DNA of 64,000 nt from Rhodobacteraceae bacterium D3-12 (GCA_025916135.1 CP104793.1:2852001-2916000), one strand, 5' to 3'. Positions 33,843 to 43,674 are shown, counted from the first letter of the stretch. Notes: generated from the sequence alone by a model not told the origin. Program-made: numbers and translations.

Positions 33843-34712
33843 ATGGCAATTGGCAGCAAAATCCGCACCTATTTCAACGGCACTTGGCACGACGGGAACC
33901 CTGCGGTCATGCGCGCCGCCGATCATGGCGCATGGCTTGGCACAACCGTATTTGACGGCGCGCGCTTCTTTGATGGGCTGACCCCTGATCTTGATGCCCA
34001 CTGCGCCCGGATCAACCGCTCGGCAGAGGCGCTGTTGCTCACGCCCACCGTCACAACCCAAGACATGATCGACATGGTGCATGATGGCCTGAGCCAATTC
34101 GACAAGAGCGAAGCCGTCTACATCCGCCCGATGTATTGGGGCATCGACGGCGATATGACCACAAGCGCGATTGCGCCGGACCCCGATGAAACCGGCTTTG
34201 CCATCAGCCTTGAAACCGTGCCGATGGCCCCGCCCGAGGCCTCTACCACGCTCACCCGCACGCGTTTTCGCCGTCCCGTCCTCGAAGACGCGGTGGTCGA
34301 TGCCAAGGCAGGGTGCCTTTACCCCAATAATGCGCGGATGCTGCGCGAGGCCAAATCCAAGGGCTTTGGCAATGCTCTGGTGGCCGACGCGATGGGAAAT
34401 GTCGCTGAAACCGCCACCGCGAATGTCTTTATGGTCAAAGACGGAGAGGTCTTTACCCCGATTGCCAACGGCACCTTCCTGTCGGGTATCACCCGCGCCC
34501 GCCATATCGCGAACCTTGCCGCTGACGGGGTGCAAGTCCATGAAACCGTTTTGAAATTCGATGACTTCCATGATGCCGATGAGGTCTTCCTGTCGGGCAA
34601 TATGTCCAAGGTGACGCCGGTCACGGCGTTTGACGACACCCAATATCAGGTCGGCCCCGTAACCCGCCGGGTCCGCGAAATGTATTGGGATTGGGCTGCG
34701 TCAAATCGCTAG
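33843..34712 (+). CDS. ilvE: Branched-chain amino acid aminotransferase (class IV)
   Basis: A 289-residue fold-type IV PLP aminotransferase. The N-terminus AADHGAWLGTTVFDGARFF, the Schiff-base lysine in VDAKAGCLYPNN (about residue 158), the Glu in GNVAETATANVF and the phosphate-binding FLSGITRARHI are all present. It transaminates leucine, isoleucine and valine; D-amino acid transaminase and 4-amino-4-deoxychorismate lyase share the fold, so specificity carries some doubt. AAGGAG lies about 8 bp upstream of the ATG. The 264-bp leader contains a CtrA-like box. Confidence 0.85.
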   Translation: MAIGSKIRTYFNGTWHDGNPAVMRAADHGAWLGTTVFDGARFFDGLTPDLDAHCARINRSAEALLLTPTVTTQDMIDMVHDGLSQFDKSEAVYIRPMYWGIDGDMTTSAIAPDPDETGFAISLETVPMAPPEASTTLTRTRFRRPVLEDAVVDAKAGCLYPNNARMLREAKSKGFGNALVADAMGNVAETATANVFMVKDGEVFTPIANGTFLSGITRARHIANLAADGVQVHETVLKFDDFHDADEVFLSGNMSKVTPVTAFDDTQYQVGPVTRRVREMYWDWAASNR

Positions 34713-34790
34713 TCGGCATCCGGCAACTCACCTGTTGCCAGCGCCCGCCGCCTGCCCCATCATCACGCTACCAAGCTGAGGAGAGCTTAG

Positions 34791-35246
34791 ATGCGCAAAT
34801 TTCTGGTCGTGCTGGATGACAGCCGCGAATGCCTGAACGCTATGCGCTTTGCGACCATGCGCGCCGAGAATACCGGCGGCGGTGTCGAGGTGCTTGCCGT
34901 GATTCCGCCCGAAGAGTTCAACCACTGGATCGGCGTCGGTGATATCATGCGCGAAGAAGCCCGCGAGCGGATCGAGGCCCATTTCGAAGTCTTTGCAAAG
35001 TGGATGCGCGACCGCCACGGCATCGAGCCCGAACTGGTGATCCGCGAGGGCGAACCGATTGCCGAGATCCTTGAGCAGGTCAAAGAAGACCCGGATATCG
35101 GCGTTCTGGTTCTTGGCGCTGGCACTGACAAAAAAGGCCCCGGCCCGCTTGTGACCCAACTCACACGCAGCTCTGGCGTGTTGCCTGTTCCGATCACAAT
35201 CGTACCGGGCGACTTGTCCAAGGACAGGCTCGAGGCCATCACCTGA
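34791..35246 (+). CDS. Universal stress protein (UspA family)
   Basis: A 151-residue UspA-domain protein beginning RKFLVVLDDSRECLNAMRFA and holding the nucleotide-binding-type end LVLGAGTDKKGPG with VTQLTRSSGVLPVPITIVPG. The G-x2-G-x9-GS/T loop is partly altered, so ATP binding is not assured. Such proteins support stress survival. It is a single gene with its own AGGAGAG site upstream. Confidence 0.9.
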   Translation: MRKFLVVLDDSRECLNAMRFATMRAENTGGGVEVLAVIPPEEFNHWIGVGDIMREEARERIEAHFEVFAKWMRDRHGIEPELVIREGEPIAEILEQVKEDPDIGVLVLGAGTDKKGPGPLVTQLTRSSGVLPVPITIVPGDLSKDRLEAIT

Positions 35247-35359
35247 GCGGTGTGCGCCCTCTCACATCCTCGTTCTCGACACAGATTAGAACACTTCTAA
35301 ACATTGACATTCGCCCCGCCCGGACGCATATCTGAGCGTAGAGATAAGGAATGCGAACA

Positions 35360-35923
35360 ATGTTCATTCAAACAGAATCCACGCCGAACCCGGCCACCCT
35401 GAAATTCCTGCCCGGTCAATCCGTGATGGGCAGCGGAACGGCTGATTTCCCTGCGCCTGTAGGCGCTGACACGTCGCCGCTGGCGGCGCGCGTCTTCGCC
35501 GTTGATGGCGTCAAGGGCGTGTTCCTTGGCAATGACTTCGTCACCGTGACCAAAGAAGAAGCGGTTGAGTGGGACCATGTGAAGCCCGCCATTCTGGGCG
35601 CGATCATGGAACATTTCCAATCCGGTCAGCCGGTCATGGCCGCAGGCATGGAAAGACCCGCCGACACCAGCCAAGAAGACGGCCCCGATGGCGAGATCAT
35701 CACCCAAATCAAGACGTTGCTTGATACCCGCGTGCGCCCTGCTGTGGCGCAGGATGGTGGCGACATCACCTTCCACGGCTTTGACGAAGGCGTTGTCTAT
35801 TTGCATATGCAAGGGGCTTGCGCCGGTTGCCCTTCTTCGACCCTGACTCTCAAGATGGGGATCGAGAACCTGCTGCGGCACTACATTCCCGAGGTGACCG
35901 AGGTGCGGCCAGTTGCCGTCTGA
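35360..35923 (+). CDS. Nfu/NifU-type iron-sulfur scaffold protein
   Basis: A 187-residue protein with an N-terminal Nfu_N domain (MFIQTESTPNPATLKFLPG) and a C-terminal NifU-like domain holding the CxxC pair (GACAGCPSS, about residue 155), which carries a [4Fe-4S] cluster for transfer to target proteins. The ATG at 35360 is preferred to the one 9 bp upstream because AAGGA is 9 bp before it. The 3' end overlaps tsaB by 11 bp. Confidence 0.92.
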   Translation: MFIQTESTPNPATLKFLPGQSVMGSGTADFPAPVGADTSPLAARVFAVDGVKGVFLGNDFVTVTKEEAVEWDHVKPAILGAIMEHFQSGQPVMAAGMERPADTSQEDGPDGEIITQIKTLLDTRVRPAVAQDGGDITFHGFDEGVVYLHMQGACAGCPSSTLTLKMGIENLLRHYIPEVTEVRPVAV

Positions 35924-36599
35924 CCATCCTATCGTTCTGGGCTTTGACACATCGGCCGCGCATTGCGCGGTCGCTTTGCTTCAAGGCCCCGAAACCCTCG
36001 CCCACCGGACCGAGGACATGACCCGCGGACAGGCAGAGCGCCTTATGCCGCTGCTGGAAGAAACCCTGCGCGACGCCGGTCTGGCGTGGCGGGACCTTGC
36101 GGCCATCGGGGTCGGCATCGGCCCCGGCAACTTTACCGGCATCCGCATTTCCGTCAGCGCCGCGCGTGGGCTGAGTCTCGGCCTCGGCATCCCCGCCATC
36201 GGCGTCAGCGGGCTCGAGGCGCTTACCCACGGGTACAGCAACGTCATCGCCTGTTGGCCCGCGCCCCGCGACAGCGCCTATGTGCAGGCCTTTGTTGCGG
36301 GCGGCGACCCAAGCCCCCGCCTCGTGCGCTCAGCGGATGACTTGCCGATCTATCCCGCTGGCGCTCTGCCTTCCCTCGTCGGACCGGGCGCAGAAACTGT
36401 TATGGCGTTGCGCCCCGAAAGCGTCACAGATCCGCTCTTTCCCTTGCCGGTTGCCATCGCGTCCATCGCGGCTGAGCGGCTCCAAGGCGTTGCAGCCAAA
36501 GACATCCCCGCCCCTGCCCCGCTCTACCTCAAACCGGCAGATGCGGCGCCGTCGTCCACGCCTCCGGTTGCGATGCTGTCCTCAAACCATGACGCCTGA
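35913..36599 (+). CDS. tsaB: tRNA threonylcarbamoyladenosine biosynthesis protein TsaB
   Basis: A 228-residue ASKHA-fold protein starting (TTG) with PSDHPIVLGFDTSAAHCAVALLQG. It also shows the motifs GQAERLMPLLEE and GVGIGPGNFTGIRI of TsaB/YeaZ, the partner of TsaD in making t6A37 on ANN-decoding tRNAs. The TTG start lies inside the nfu 3' end; no better start is visible and the residues after it match the family. It overlaps rimI by 11 bp, a common tsaB-rimI arrangement. Confidence 0.93.
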   Translation: MPSDHPIVLGFDTSAAHCAVALLQGPETLAHRTEDMTRGQAERLMPLLEETLRDAGLAWRDLAAIGVGIGPGNFTGIRISVSAARGLSLGLGIPAIGVSGLEALTHGYSNVIACWPAPRDSAYVQAFVAGGDPSPRLVRSADDLPIYPAGALPSLVGPGAETVMALRPESVTDPLFPLPVAIASIAAERLQGVAAKDIPAPAPLYLKPADAAPSSTPPVAMLSSNHDA

Positions 36600-37005
36600 C
36601 GCCCTTGCCACTTTGCACGCTCGCGCTTTTGCGCGTCTGCGACCATGGTCAGCGCCCGAGTTCGCATCTCTGCTCACCTCGCCGCATGTGTTTCTTGTAA
36701 CCCTGCCACATGCCTTCGCCCTTGGCCGCGCCGTCGCGGACGAGGCCGAACTTCTGACCATCGCCACCGACCCGGCGCATCAACGCTCCGGCATGGGAAC
36801 CGCCTGCCTCAAAGCCTTTGAAACCGCCGCCGTTGATCGCGGCGCCGCGCAGTGTTTTCTCGAAGTCGATAGCGAGAATACCGCCGCGCTTGCCCTCTAT
36901 CGGCGCTTTGGTTTCACTTCGACCGGTCGGCGTGCTGATTACTATAGCTTACCCAACGGAATGCGTGCGGATGCCATTCTAATGGCCAAGCCCTTGACCA
37001 GATGA
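36589..37005 (+). CDS. rimI: Ribosomal-protein-alanine N-acetyltransferase RimI-like (GNAT)
   Basis: A 138-residue GNAT acetyltransferase. The acetyl-CoA loop appears as ATDPAHQRSGMGTACLKAFE (Q/RxxGxG/A), followed by FLEVDSENTAALALYRRFGF and the RRADYYSLPNG end typical of RimI, which acetylates the N-terminus of ribosomal protein S18. The assignment relies on the tsaB neighbour and on this ending. The start codon lies inside the tsaB 3' end. Confidence 0.87.
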   Translation: MTPDALATLHARAFARLRPWSAPEFASLLTSPHVFLVTLPHAFALGRAVADEAELLTIATDPAHQRSGMGTACLKAFETAAVDRGAAQCFLEVDSENTAALALYRRFGFTSTGRRADYYSLPNGMRADAILMAKPLTR

Positions 37006-37133
37006 TCAAGTTTGCTGTTGACGCTGCCCTGCGACTCCGTCCTAAATCGAGCGTGATCAAACCCGATCTGCTAAATTGTGGGGCGAAGCGGGAGCAACCT
37101 GCCGCCTGAAACCTGACCAACTGGGAGAAACCA

Positions 37134-38123
37134 ATGACCCTGATGCAAAAATTTCTGGGCGCTGCCGCGACTCTGGCCCTTTCCGCGGGTACCGCGCTGG
37201 CCGACCCCGCCTTGATCTTCGATCTCGGCGGCAAATTCGACAAATCCTTCAACGAAGCGGCCTTTGGCGGCGCAGAACGCTGGGCCAAAGAGACCGGCGG
37301 CAAGTTCCGCGAGATCGAGCTTCAGTCTGAAGCGCAGCGCGAACAGGCCCTCCGCCGTTTCGCCGAAGCTGGCAACAACCCGATCGTGATGACCGGTTTT
37401 GCCTTTGGCAACGTCCTTTCCGAAGTGGCGCCGGATTACCCAGACACCAAATTCGCCATCATCGACATGGTTGTCGATCTGCCCAACGTGCGCTCGGTTG
37501 TCTTTAACGAGCACGAAGGCTCCTACCTCGTTGGCATGATGGCCGCTCAAGCCTCCAAGACCGGCACCGTCGGCTTTATCGGCGGTATGGACATCCCGCT
37601 GATCCGCAAATTTGCCTGCGGCTACGTACAGGGCGTCAAAGCGGTCAACCCGGACGCGGTTGTGATCCAGAACATGACCGGCACCACCCCGGCCGCCTGG
37701 AACGACCCGGTCAAAGGCTCGGAGCTTACCAAAGCGCAAATCGGCCAGAAAGCTGACGTGGTTTATGCCGCAGCGGGCGGCACCGGCGTTGGCGTTCTGC
37801 AAACTGCCGCCGACGAAGGCATCCTTTCGGTCGGCGTTGACAGCAACCAGAACTACCTGCACCCCGGTAAGGTGCTGACATCCATGATGAAACGCGTGGA
37901 CAACGCGGTTTACGACGCGATGAAAGCCGGTACCGATCTCAAAGTTGGCATCAACGTGATGGGCGTGGCCAATGGCGGCATCGACTATGCGCTTGATGAA
38001 TACAACGAGCCGCTCATTACCGAAGAGATGAAAGCAGCCGTCGACGCCGCCAAAGCCAAGATCGCAAGCGGCGACCTGGTGGTGCATGACTACATGTCCG
38101 ACAACACCTGCCCGGTCGAGTAA
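37134..38123 (+). CDS. BMP-family nucleoside-type ABC transporter substrate-binding protein
   Basis: A 329-residue periplasmic binding protein with a Sec signal peptide (cleavage likely after TALA, residue 23). There is no lipobox Cys, although many BMP/Med family members are lipoproteins. Family motifs: DLGGKFDKSFNEAAFGGAERW, FAFGNVLSEVAPDYPDTKFAIID, GTVGFIGGMDIPLIRKF and VYAAAGGTGVGVLQTA. It is the first gene of a four-gene importer (binding protein, duplicated ATPase, two permeases) of the YufNOPQ/NupABC type, which takes up nucleosides. GGGAG is 6 bp before the ATG. Confidence 0.92.
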   Translation: MTLMQKFLGAAATLALSAGTALADPALIFDLGGKFDKSFNEAAFGGAERWAKETGGKFREIELQSEAQREQALRRFAEAGNNPIVMTGFAFGNVLSEVAPDYPDTKFAIIDMVVDLPNVRSVVFNEHEGSYLVGMMAAQASKTGTVGFIGGMDIPLIRKFACGYVQGVKAVNPDAVVIQNMTGTTPAAWNDPVKGSELTKAQIGQKADVVYAAAGGTGVGVLQTAADEGILSVGVDSNQNYLHPGKVLTSMMKRVDNAVYDAMKAGTDLKVGINVMGVANGGIDYALDEYNEPLITEEMKAAVDAAKAKIASGDLVVHDYMSDNTCPVE

Positions 38124-38131
38124 CCTCGCAA

Positions 38132-39724
38132 ATGCAGGCGGATGACACCAACGGGCGGCGGGAAACTGCCGCCCCGACTGACCAGCACCCAGCGCCCCAC
38201 CCGGCGATTGAGCTGAAAGGCATTTCCAAAGCCTTTGGCCCGGTGCAAGCCAACAAAAACATCTCTATCCGGGTCATGCCCGGCACGATTCACGGAATCA
38301 TCGGCGAAAACGGGGCCGGAAAATCCACCCTGATGTCGATCCTCTATGGCTTTTACAAAGCCGATTCTGGTGAAATTTTCATCAATGGCAAAAACACATC
38401 CATCCCCGATAGCCAGGCCGCGATTTCCGCTGGTATCGGCATGGTGTTCCAGCATTTCAAACTGGTGCGCAACTTTACCGTTCTCGAGAACATCATCCTT
38501 GGTGCCGAAGATGGCCGCCTTTTGCGCCCCTCATTGGCCAAGGCCCGCAAGTCCCTGATTGAGCTTGAAAAAGAATACGGCCTCAACGTCGATCCCGATG
38601 CGGTGATCGAAGACATCGGCGTTGGCAAGCAACAGCGCGTTGAAATTCTCAAAGCACTTTATCGTCAGGCCGAGATCCTCATTCTAGACGAACCAACCGG
38701 GGTTTTGACCCCAGCCGAAGCGGATCAGCTTTTCCGCATCCTCGCGCGGCTTAAAGAAGAAGGCAAAACCATCATTCTCATCACGCATAAGCTGCGTGAA
38801 ATCATGGACATTACCGACACCGTCAGCGTGATGCGCCGTGGCGAAATGACCGCAACCGTCAAAACCGCCGAGACCAGCCCCGAGGAGCTCGCCGAGCTGA
38901 TGGTCGGGCGCAAGGTGTTGTTACAGGTGGATAAAACCCCCGCAAAACCCGGCGCTCCGGTGCTTGAAATCGAACACCTCAATGTCTCTGACGAAAACGG
39001 CGTCGAGCGTCTTCAAGACGTCTCTCTCAATGTGCGTGCGGGTGAAATCCTTGGCATCGCTGGCGTTGCCGGCAACGGGCAGTCCGAATTGCTAGAAGTG
39101 CTCGGCGGGATGCGCCGCGGCACCGGCACCGTGCGCATGAATGGCGCTGAGATCGACCTGAGTGGCTTGAAATCAGACGGCAGGTCTCGTCGAGCAAGAG
39201 GAATCGCCCACGTCCCCGAAGACCGCCAGCGCGAAGGCCTGATCATGGAGTTCTCCGCTTGGGAAAACTCGGTTTTCGGCTATCATCACGATCCCGCCTA
39301 TCAGGCCAACCCACTAATGATGAACAACTCCGCGCTCGTCGATGTCGCCCAAGACAAGATGAACCGTTTCGATGTGCGCCCTCCCAACCCGCGCCTTTCG
39401 GCCAAAAATTTCTCAGGCGGCAACCAACAGAAAATTGTCCTCGCCCGCGAAATCGAGCGTAACCCCGACCTGCTTCTCATCGGCCAACCCACGCGCGGTG
39501 TCGATATTGGCGCGATTGAATTCATTCACCAGCAAATCGTCGCCCTGCGCGACGCGGGCAAGGCGATCCTGCTTGTCTCTGTTGAGCTGGATGAAATCAT
39601 GTCCCTCTCCGACCGGATCGCGGTGATGTTCGACGGGCGGATTATGGGTGAACGCCTTCCCCAGCATACGGATGAAAAAGAACTGGGCTTGCTCATGGCT
39701 GGCATCAACGAGGAGGCCGCCTGA
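38132..39724 (+). CDS. Nucleoside-type ABC importer ATPase with two ATP-binding domains
   Basis: A 530-residue ATPase built from two nucleotide-binding domains, as in the sugar/nucleoside CUT2-like importers. The first has a standard Walker A (GENGAGKST, about residue 58), Q-loop and a degenerate signature. The second has GVAGNGQSELLEVLGG at its P-loop position (degenerate Walker A, normal for this group), a clear signature FSGGNQQK and LLIGQPTRGVDIGAIEF. It energises import of nucleosides with the two downstream permeases. The stop codon overlaps the next start by one base. Confidence 0.93.
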   Translation: MQADDTNGRRETAAPTDQHPAPHPAIELKGISKAFGPVQANKNISIRVMPGTIHGIIGENGAGKSTLMSILYGFYKADSGEIFINGKNTSIPDSQAAISAGIGMVFQHFKLVRNFTVLENIILGAEDGRLLRPSLAKARKSLIELEKEYGLNVDPDAVIEDIGVGKQQRVEILKALYRQAEILILDEPTGVLTPAEADQLFRILARLKEEGKTIILITHKLREIMDITDTVSVMRRGEMTATVKTAETSPEELAELMVGRKVLLQVDKTPAKPGAPVLEIEHLNVSDENGVERLQDVSLNVRAGEILGIAGVAGNGQSELLEVLGGMRRGTGTVRMNGAEIDLSGLKSDGRSRRARGIAHVPEDRQREGLIMEFSAWENSVFGYHHDPAYQANPLMMNNSALVDVAQDKMNRFDVRPPNPRLSAKNFSGGNQQKIVLAREIERNPDLLLIGQPTRGVDIGAIEFIHQQIVALRDAGKAILLVSVELDEIMSLSDRIAVMFDGRIMGERLPQHTDEKELGLLMAGINEEAA

Positions 39725-40821
39725 TGGAAAAAATGCCACGCTGGGCCGATGCCGTACTGGTGCCGTTGATTAGCTTACTGTTGGCGGCGATCCTATCAAC
39801 CTTCGTGATCCTCGCGATCGGCGAAGACCCGATTGCAGCCTATAAGTTAATGATCGACGGCGCGTTGATGAGCAGCGCAGGTTGGGGCTACACGCTTTAT
39901 TACGCGACAAACTTTATCTTCACAGGGCTTGCGGTCTCGGTCGCATTTCATGCCCGCCTATTCAACATCGGCGGCGAAGGACAGGCCATGCTGGGCGGAT
40001 TGGGCGTCGCTCTTGTCTGCCTTTACATCCCTTGGCCGCATTGGAGTTTTGCACTTATCGGCTCAGCCGTTGGCGCGGCCGTTTTTGGTGCTCTCTGGGC
40101 GTTCATGCCCGGCTGGCTTCAGGCAAAACGCGGCAGCCACGTGGTCATCACCACCATCATGTTCAACTATATCGCCTTCTCGGTGTTGAACTATGTGCTG
40201 GTAAACTTGCTGCGGCCCATCGGCTCAATGGACCCCGCCACACCGAAATTCCCTCAAGCCACGCATCTGCCAACCTTTCGCGATATGTTCTCGACTTCGG
40301 AGACCATACTGTTTCGCGGCGCACCGGTGAATGTTTCATTTTTCCTTGCGGTTCTGGCCTGTATTCTGGTCTGGATACTGATCTGGCGCACGCGTCTGGG
40401 CTTTGAAATCCGTGCCTTTGGCCACTCCGACACCGGGGCCAATTATGCTGGCATCTCTGCGGTCAAGATCACCATCGTAACGATGCTGATCTCCGGCGCG
40501 CTGGCCGGCCTGATGGCTGTAAACACGACCCAAGGCGAGGCCGAGCGTCTGATCCTCAACTCAACCGAAGGCGCGGGCTTTATCGGCATCGCCGTGGCTC
40601 TTATGGGGCGCAACCATCCGCTGGGCGTGTTTATCGCGGCGATCCTCTTTGGCTTTCTTTATCAGGGCGGAGCCGAGCTTGCGCTTTGGACAAGCATTCC
40701 AATTCAGCTCATCATCGTGATACAGGCGCTTGTCATCCTCTTCACCGGAGCGCTCGACAATATGGTGCGCATGCCGCTCGAAAAGCTCTTCCTCGCGCTG
40801 CGCAAGAAGGAGGCCCGGTAA
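39724..40821 (+). CDS. Nucleoside-type ABC importer permease 1
   Basis: A 365-residue membrane permease of the branched-chain/nucleoside type (BPD_transp_2). About eight to ten hydrophobic helices are visible. Landmarks are FNIGGEGQAMLGGLG in the N-terminal half and RAFGHSDTGANYAGISAVK, the cytoplasmic coupling loop that contacts the ATPase. It starts at the last base of the ATPase stop codon, and its stop overlaps the second permease gene by one base, so the operon is tightly coupled. Confidence 0.92.
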   Translation: MEKMPRWADAVLVPLISLLLAAILSTFVILAIGEDPIAAYKLMIDGALMSSAGWGYTLYYATNFIFTGLAVSVAFHARLFNIGGEGQAMLGGLGVALVCLYIPWPHWSFALIGSAVGAAVFGALWAFMPGWLQAKRGSHVVITTIMFNYIAFSVLNYVLVNLLRPIGSMDPATPKFPQATHLPTFRDMFSTSETILFRGAPVNVSFFLAVLACILVWILIWRTRLGFEIRAFGHSDTGANYAGISAVKITIVTMLISGALAGLMAVNTTQGEAERLILNSTEGAGFIGIAVALMGRNHPLGVFIAAILFGFLYQGGAELALWTSIPIQLIIVIQALVILFTGALDNMVRMPLEKLFLALRKKEAR

Positions 40822-41878
40822 TGGATTTCGCAACCCTCCTTCAGGTGCTCGACAGCACGATCCGCCTTGCAACGCCGCTGCTTCTGGCCTGTCTAGCCGG
40901 GCTCTACTCCGAGCGCGCCGGAGTGTTTGATATCGGCCTCGAAGGCAAAATGCTCATGGCTGCGTTTTTCTCTGCAGCGGTGGCGTATCACTATTCGGCA
41001 AACCCACTTTTCACTTATGAAACAACTGTCTGCGACCCAAGTGGTGGAAACTGCCAGACCTCGCTTGTTGGCTATCACTCCCCGCTCAGTCCCGTCTGGC
41101 TTGGGCTGATCGCTGGCATCCTATCCTCAATGTTGCTGTCTGCGATCCATGGGCTCGCATCAATTACATTTCGCGGAAATCAGCTCATCTCTGGAGTTGC
41201 GATCAACTTCCTCGCGTCCGGCATAACGGTTTTGATCGCGCAGGATTGGTTCAAGCAAGGCGGGCGCACACCGTCGCTGACCGAAGGCGCCCGATTTGAG
41301 CCGATTACCCTACCCCTCGCCGATAAACTCAACGATATTCCCGTGCTCGGCCCGATCTATTCCGAGCTAGTTTCGGGACACACGATCCTCGTTTACATCG
41401 CCTTTGCCGCTGTGCCTCTTACATGGTGGATCCTGTTCAGACCCGCTTTGGCCTGCGGCTTCGCGCCGTCGGTGAAAACCCCGAGTCGGTTGATACCGCC
41501 GGTGTTTCCGTCATCGGCCTTCGGTTCGCCGCCATTGCCATCGCTGGTATCCTCTGCGGAATCGCGGGTGCTTACCTCGCAACCGCCTTGCAGGCTGGTT
41601 TCGTTCGCGAAATGACGGCTGGGCGCGGATTTATCGCTCTCGCGGCGCTGATCTTTGCGAAATGGCGCCCTTGGTATGCGCTTTCGGCCACACTTCTGTT
41701 TGGTTTTCTCCAGGCGATCGCGGTTCGGTTCCAGAATATCGACCTTGGTGGCGTGGTGATTCCTGTCCAATTCATGGAAGCCCTGCCCTATATTCTCACC
41801 GTTGTGATTCTCGCGGGTTTTGTTGGCAAAGCGATCCCTCCACGCGCGGGTGGAGAGCCCTACGTGAAAGAGCGCTAG
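40821..41878 (+). CDS. Nucleoside-type ABC importer permease 2 (frameshifted)
   Basis: The second BPD_transp_2 permease of the importer, beginning DFATLLQVLDSTIRLATPLLLACL and holding RAGVFDIGLEGKMLMAAFF. The frame breaks at about 41435-41441, inside the coupling loop: the N-terminal frame ends VPLTWWILF and the C-terminal frame resumes TRFGLRLRAVGENPESVDTA. One added base joins them into about 352 residues, with the expected last helices (YILTVVILAGFVGKAIPP). I treat it as one intact gene with a sequencing deletion. Confidence 0.85.
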
Positions 41879-41983
41879 TCCCAGAAGGCTATTTCTGCCT
41901 GCTTGCAGCTGGTTTTCTGCACCAGCAACATTTTCTCCCGCTTCACGCTTGATTCCTCCCCTCGCGCGGCGCTACTTACAAAC

Positions 41984-42907
41984 ATGCAGATTTACCTCCC
42001 CATTGCCGAAGTCTCTGTGAACGCTTTTCTGCTGCTGGGACTTGGCGGGCTGGTTGGCGTTCTGTCTGGTATGTTTGGCGTTGGCGGCGGGTTTCTGATG
42101 ACTCCGCTGCTTTTCTTTATCGGTATCCCCCCCGCCGTGGCTGTTGCCACCGAGGCGAATCAGATTGTCGCATCGTCATTTTCCGGCGTCCTTGCCCATC
42201 TCAGGCGAAAAACCGTCGATTTACGAATGGGTATGGTGTTGATGGTCGGCGGGCTTGCCGGGGCGGCTGTAGGGGTGTTGCTGTTCAACTACCTTCGCTC
42301 TCTTGGACAAGTCGATCTGCTGGTCAAACTATGCTACGTAGTGTTCCTTGGAATTATCGGCGGGTTGATGTTTTTCGAAAGCCTCAACGCCATCCGCCGC
42401 GCCAAGAAAGCCGGAACCGCTCCTGCAGCCAAACGGCGGCAGCGTGGTTGGGTCCACACCCTGCCTTTTAAAATGCGTTTTCGCACCTCTGGCCTCTATA
42501 TCTCGGTCATTCCACCGCTCTTGGTCGGTGTCGCTGTTGGTATTCTGGCCGCGATTATGGGGGTTGGCGGTGGCTTCATCATGGTGCCCGCCATGATCTA
42601 TATCCTCGGCATGCCAACCAAAGTTGTCGTTGGCACCTCGCTGCTTCAGATCATTTTCGTCACTGCATTCACCACCTTGCTACATGCAACGACCAATTAC
42701 ACAGTCGACATGGCGCTTGCCGTTCTGCTGCTGATTGGTGGGGTCATCGGGGCGCAGATTGGCACCCGCATCGGCGTAAAACTCAAGGCAGAGCAGCTTC
42801 GTATCTTGCTGGCTATGATGGTTCTTCTGGTCTGCGGCAAACTTGCGCTCGACCTTCTTTTGCAACCGGCCGAGCTTTATTCGCTCGGGAAATCCGGGGG
42901 CCATTGA
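41984..42907 (+). CDS. TSUP family (TauE/SafE) membrane permease
   Basis: A 307-residue membrane protein with two repeated halves, each with the TSUP motif: GLGGLVGVLSGMFGVGGGFL near residue 15 and GILAAIMGVGGGFIMVPAM near 190. A basic cytoplasmic linker (RRAKKAGTAPAAKRRQRG) separates them. TauE/SafE proteins export sulfite or sulfoacetate-type anions or move other sulfur compounds. Substrate unknown. The upstream open frame is not used because MQIYLPIAEVSVN is the family start. It ends TGATG with the next gene, so the two are coupled. Confidence 0.87.
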   Translation: MQIYLPIAEVSVNAFLLLGLGGLVGVLSGMFGVGGGFLMTPLLFFIGIPPAVAVATEANQIVASSFSGVLAHLRRKTVDLRMGMVLMVGGLAGAAVGVLLFNYLRSLGQVDLLVKLCYVVFLGIIGGLMFFESLNAIRRAKKAGTAPAAKRRQRGWVHTLPFKMRFRTSGLYISVIPPLLVGVAVGILAAIMGVGGGFIMVPAMIYILGMPTKVVVGTSLLQIIFVTAFTTLLHATTNYTVDMALAVLLLIGGVIGAQIGTRIGVKLKAEQLRILLAMMVLLVCGKLALDLLLQPAELYSLGKSGGH

Positions 42908-43674
42908 TGCAGCGGGTATTCGCCTCTCTTTTGCTGGTCCTCTTTGCCATTTCGCCGCTCAAGGCCGAAGAAGTGGTCTTAGGGTTGAGCCAGAATCGCG
43001 TGGCGATCACAGCAAACTTTGACGGCTCGGAAATCCTGATTTTTGGGGCAATCAAACGCGAAAAACCCGTACCTGCGGGTGACCCGATTGGCGTGATCAT
43101 CACCGTCGAAGGACCGAGCCACCCCGTAACTGTCCGCCGCAAAGAGCATAAATACGGCATCTGGATCAACACCGACAAGGTCGAGATCGACAGTGCCCCC
43201 GCCTTCTACGCCGTGGCGACAAGTGGTCCCTTCAACGAAATCGTCAGCCACACTGAGGACCTGCGCCATCACCTATCAATCCCACGCGCCATCCGTTCGG
43301 TGGGCGCACCTGAAGGGGTGCTCGACGCTCCGGAGTTCAGCAAGGCCGTGATCCGTATCAGGCGAAAAAACAACCTCTACCAGCTGCTTGAAAACGCGGT
43401 CGACGTTCAATCGCAAACGCTGTTCAAAACCTCGATCGCCCTTCCATCGAACCTCACCGAAGGGGTGTATAAAACCCGCATCCTGTTGACCCGCGATGGC
43501 AATGTCATTTCGCAGTATGAAACACAAATCGACGTTCAGAAAGTCGGTCTGGAACGGTTTCTATTCAACCTGTCGCGTGAACAACCGCTGATCTATGGGC
43601 TCTTGTCTCTCGCGATTGCGATTATCGCGGGCTGGGGCGCGTCGGCTGTGTTTCAAGTGTTTCGCCGCAGCTAA
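42907..43674 (+). CDS. TIGR02186-type envelope protein paired with the TSUP permease
   Basis: A 255-residue protein with a cleavable signal peptide (after LKA, residue 20), a mostly beta-rich periplasmic domain (VVLGLSQNRVAITANFDGSEILIFGAIKRE) and one C-terminal membrane helix (LIYGLLSLAIAIIAGWGASAVF). This layout matches the conserved hypothetical family TIGR02186, often found next to TSUP permeases in alphaproteobacteria. It probably forms an envelope partner of the permease. The function is unknown. Its stop is 2 bp from the converging helicase gene. Confidence 0.75.
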   Translation: MQRVFASLLLVLFAISPLKAEEVVLGLSQNRVAITANFDGSEILIFGAIKREKPVPAGDPIGVIITVEGPSHPVTVRRKEHKYGIWINTDKVEIDSAPAFYAVATSGPFNEIVSHTEDLRHHLSIPRAIRSVGAPEGVLDAPEFSKAVIRIRRKNNLYQLLENAVDVQSQTLFKTSIALPSNLTEGVYKTRILLTRDGNVISQYETQIDVQKVGLERFLFNLSREQPLIYGLLSLAIAIIAGWGASAVFQVFRRS

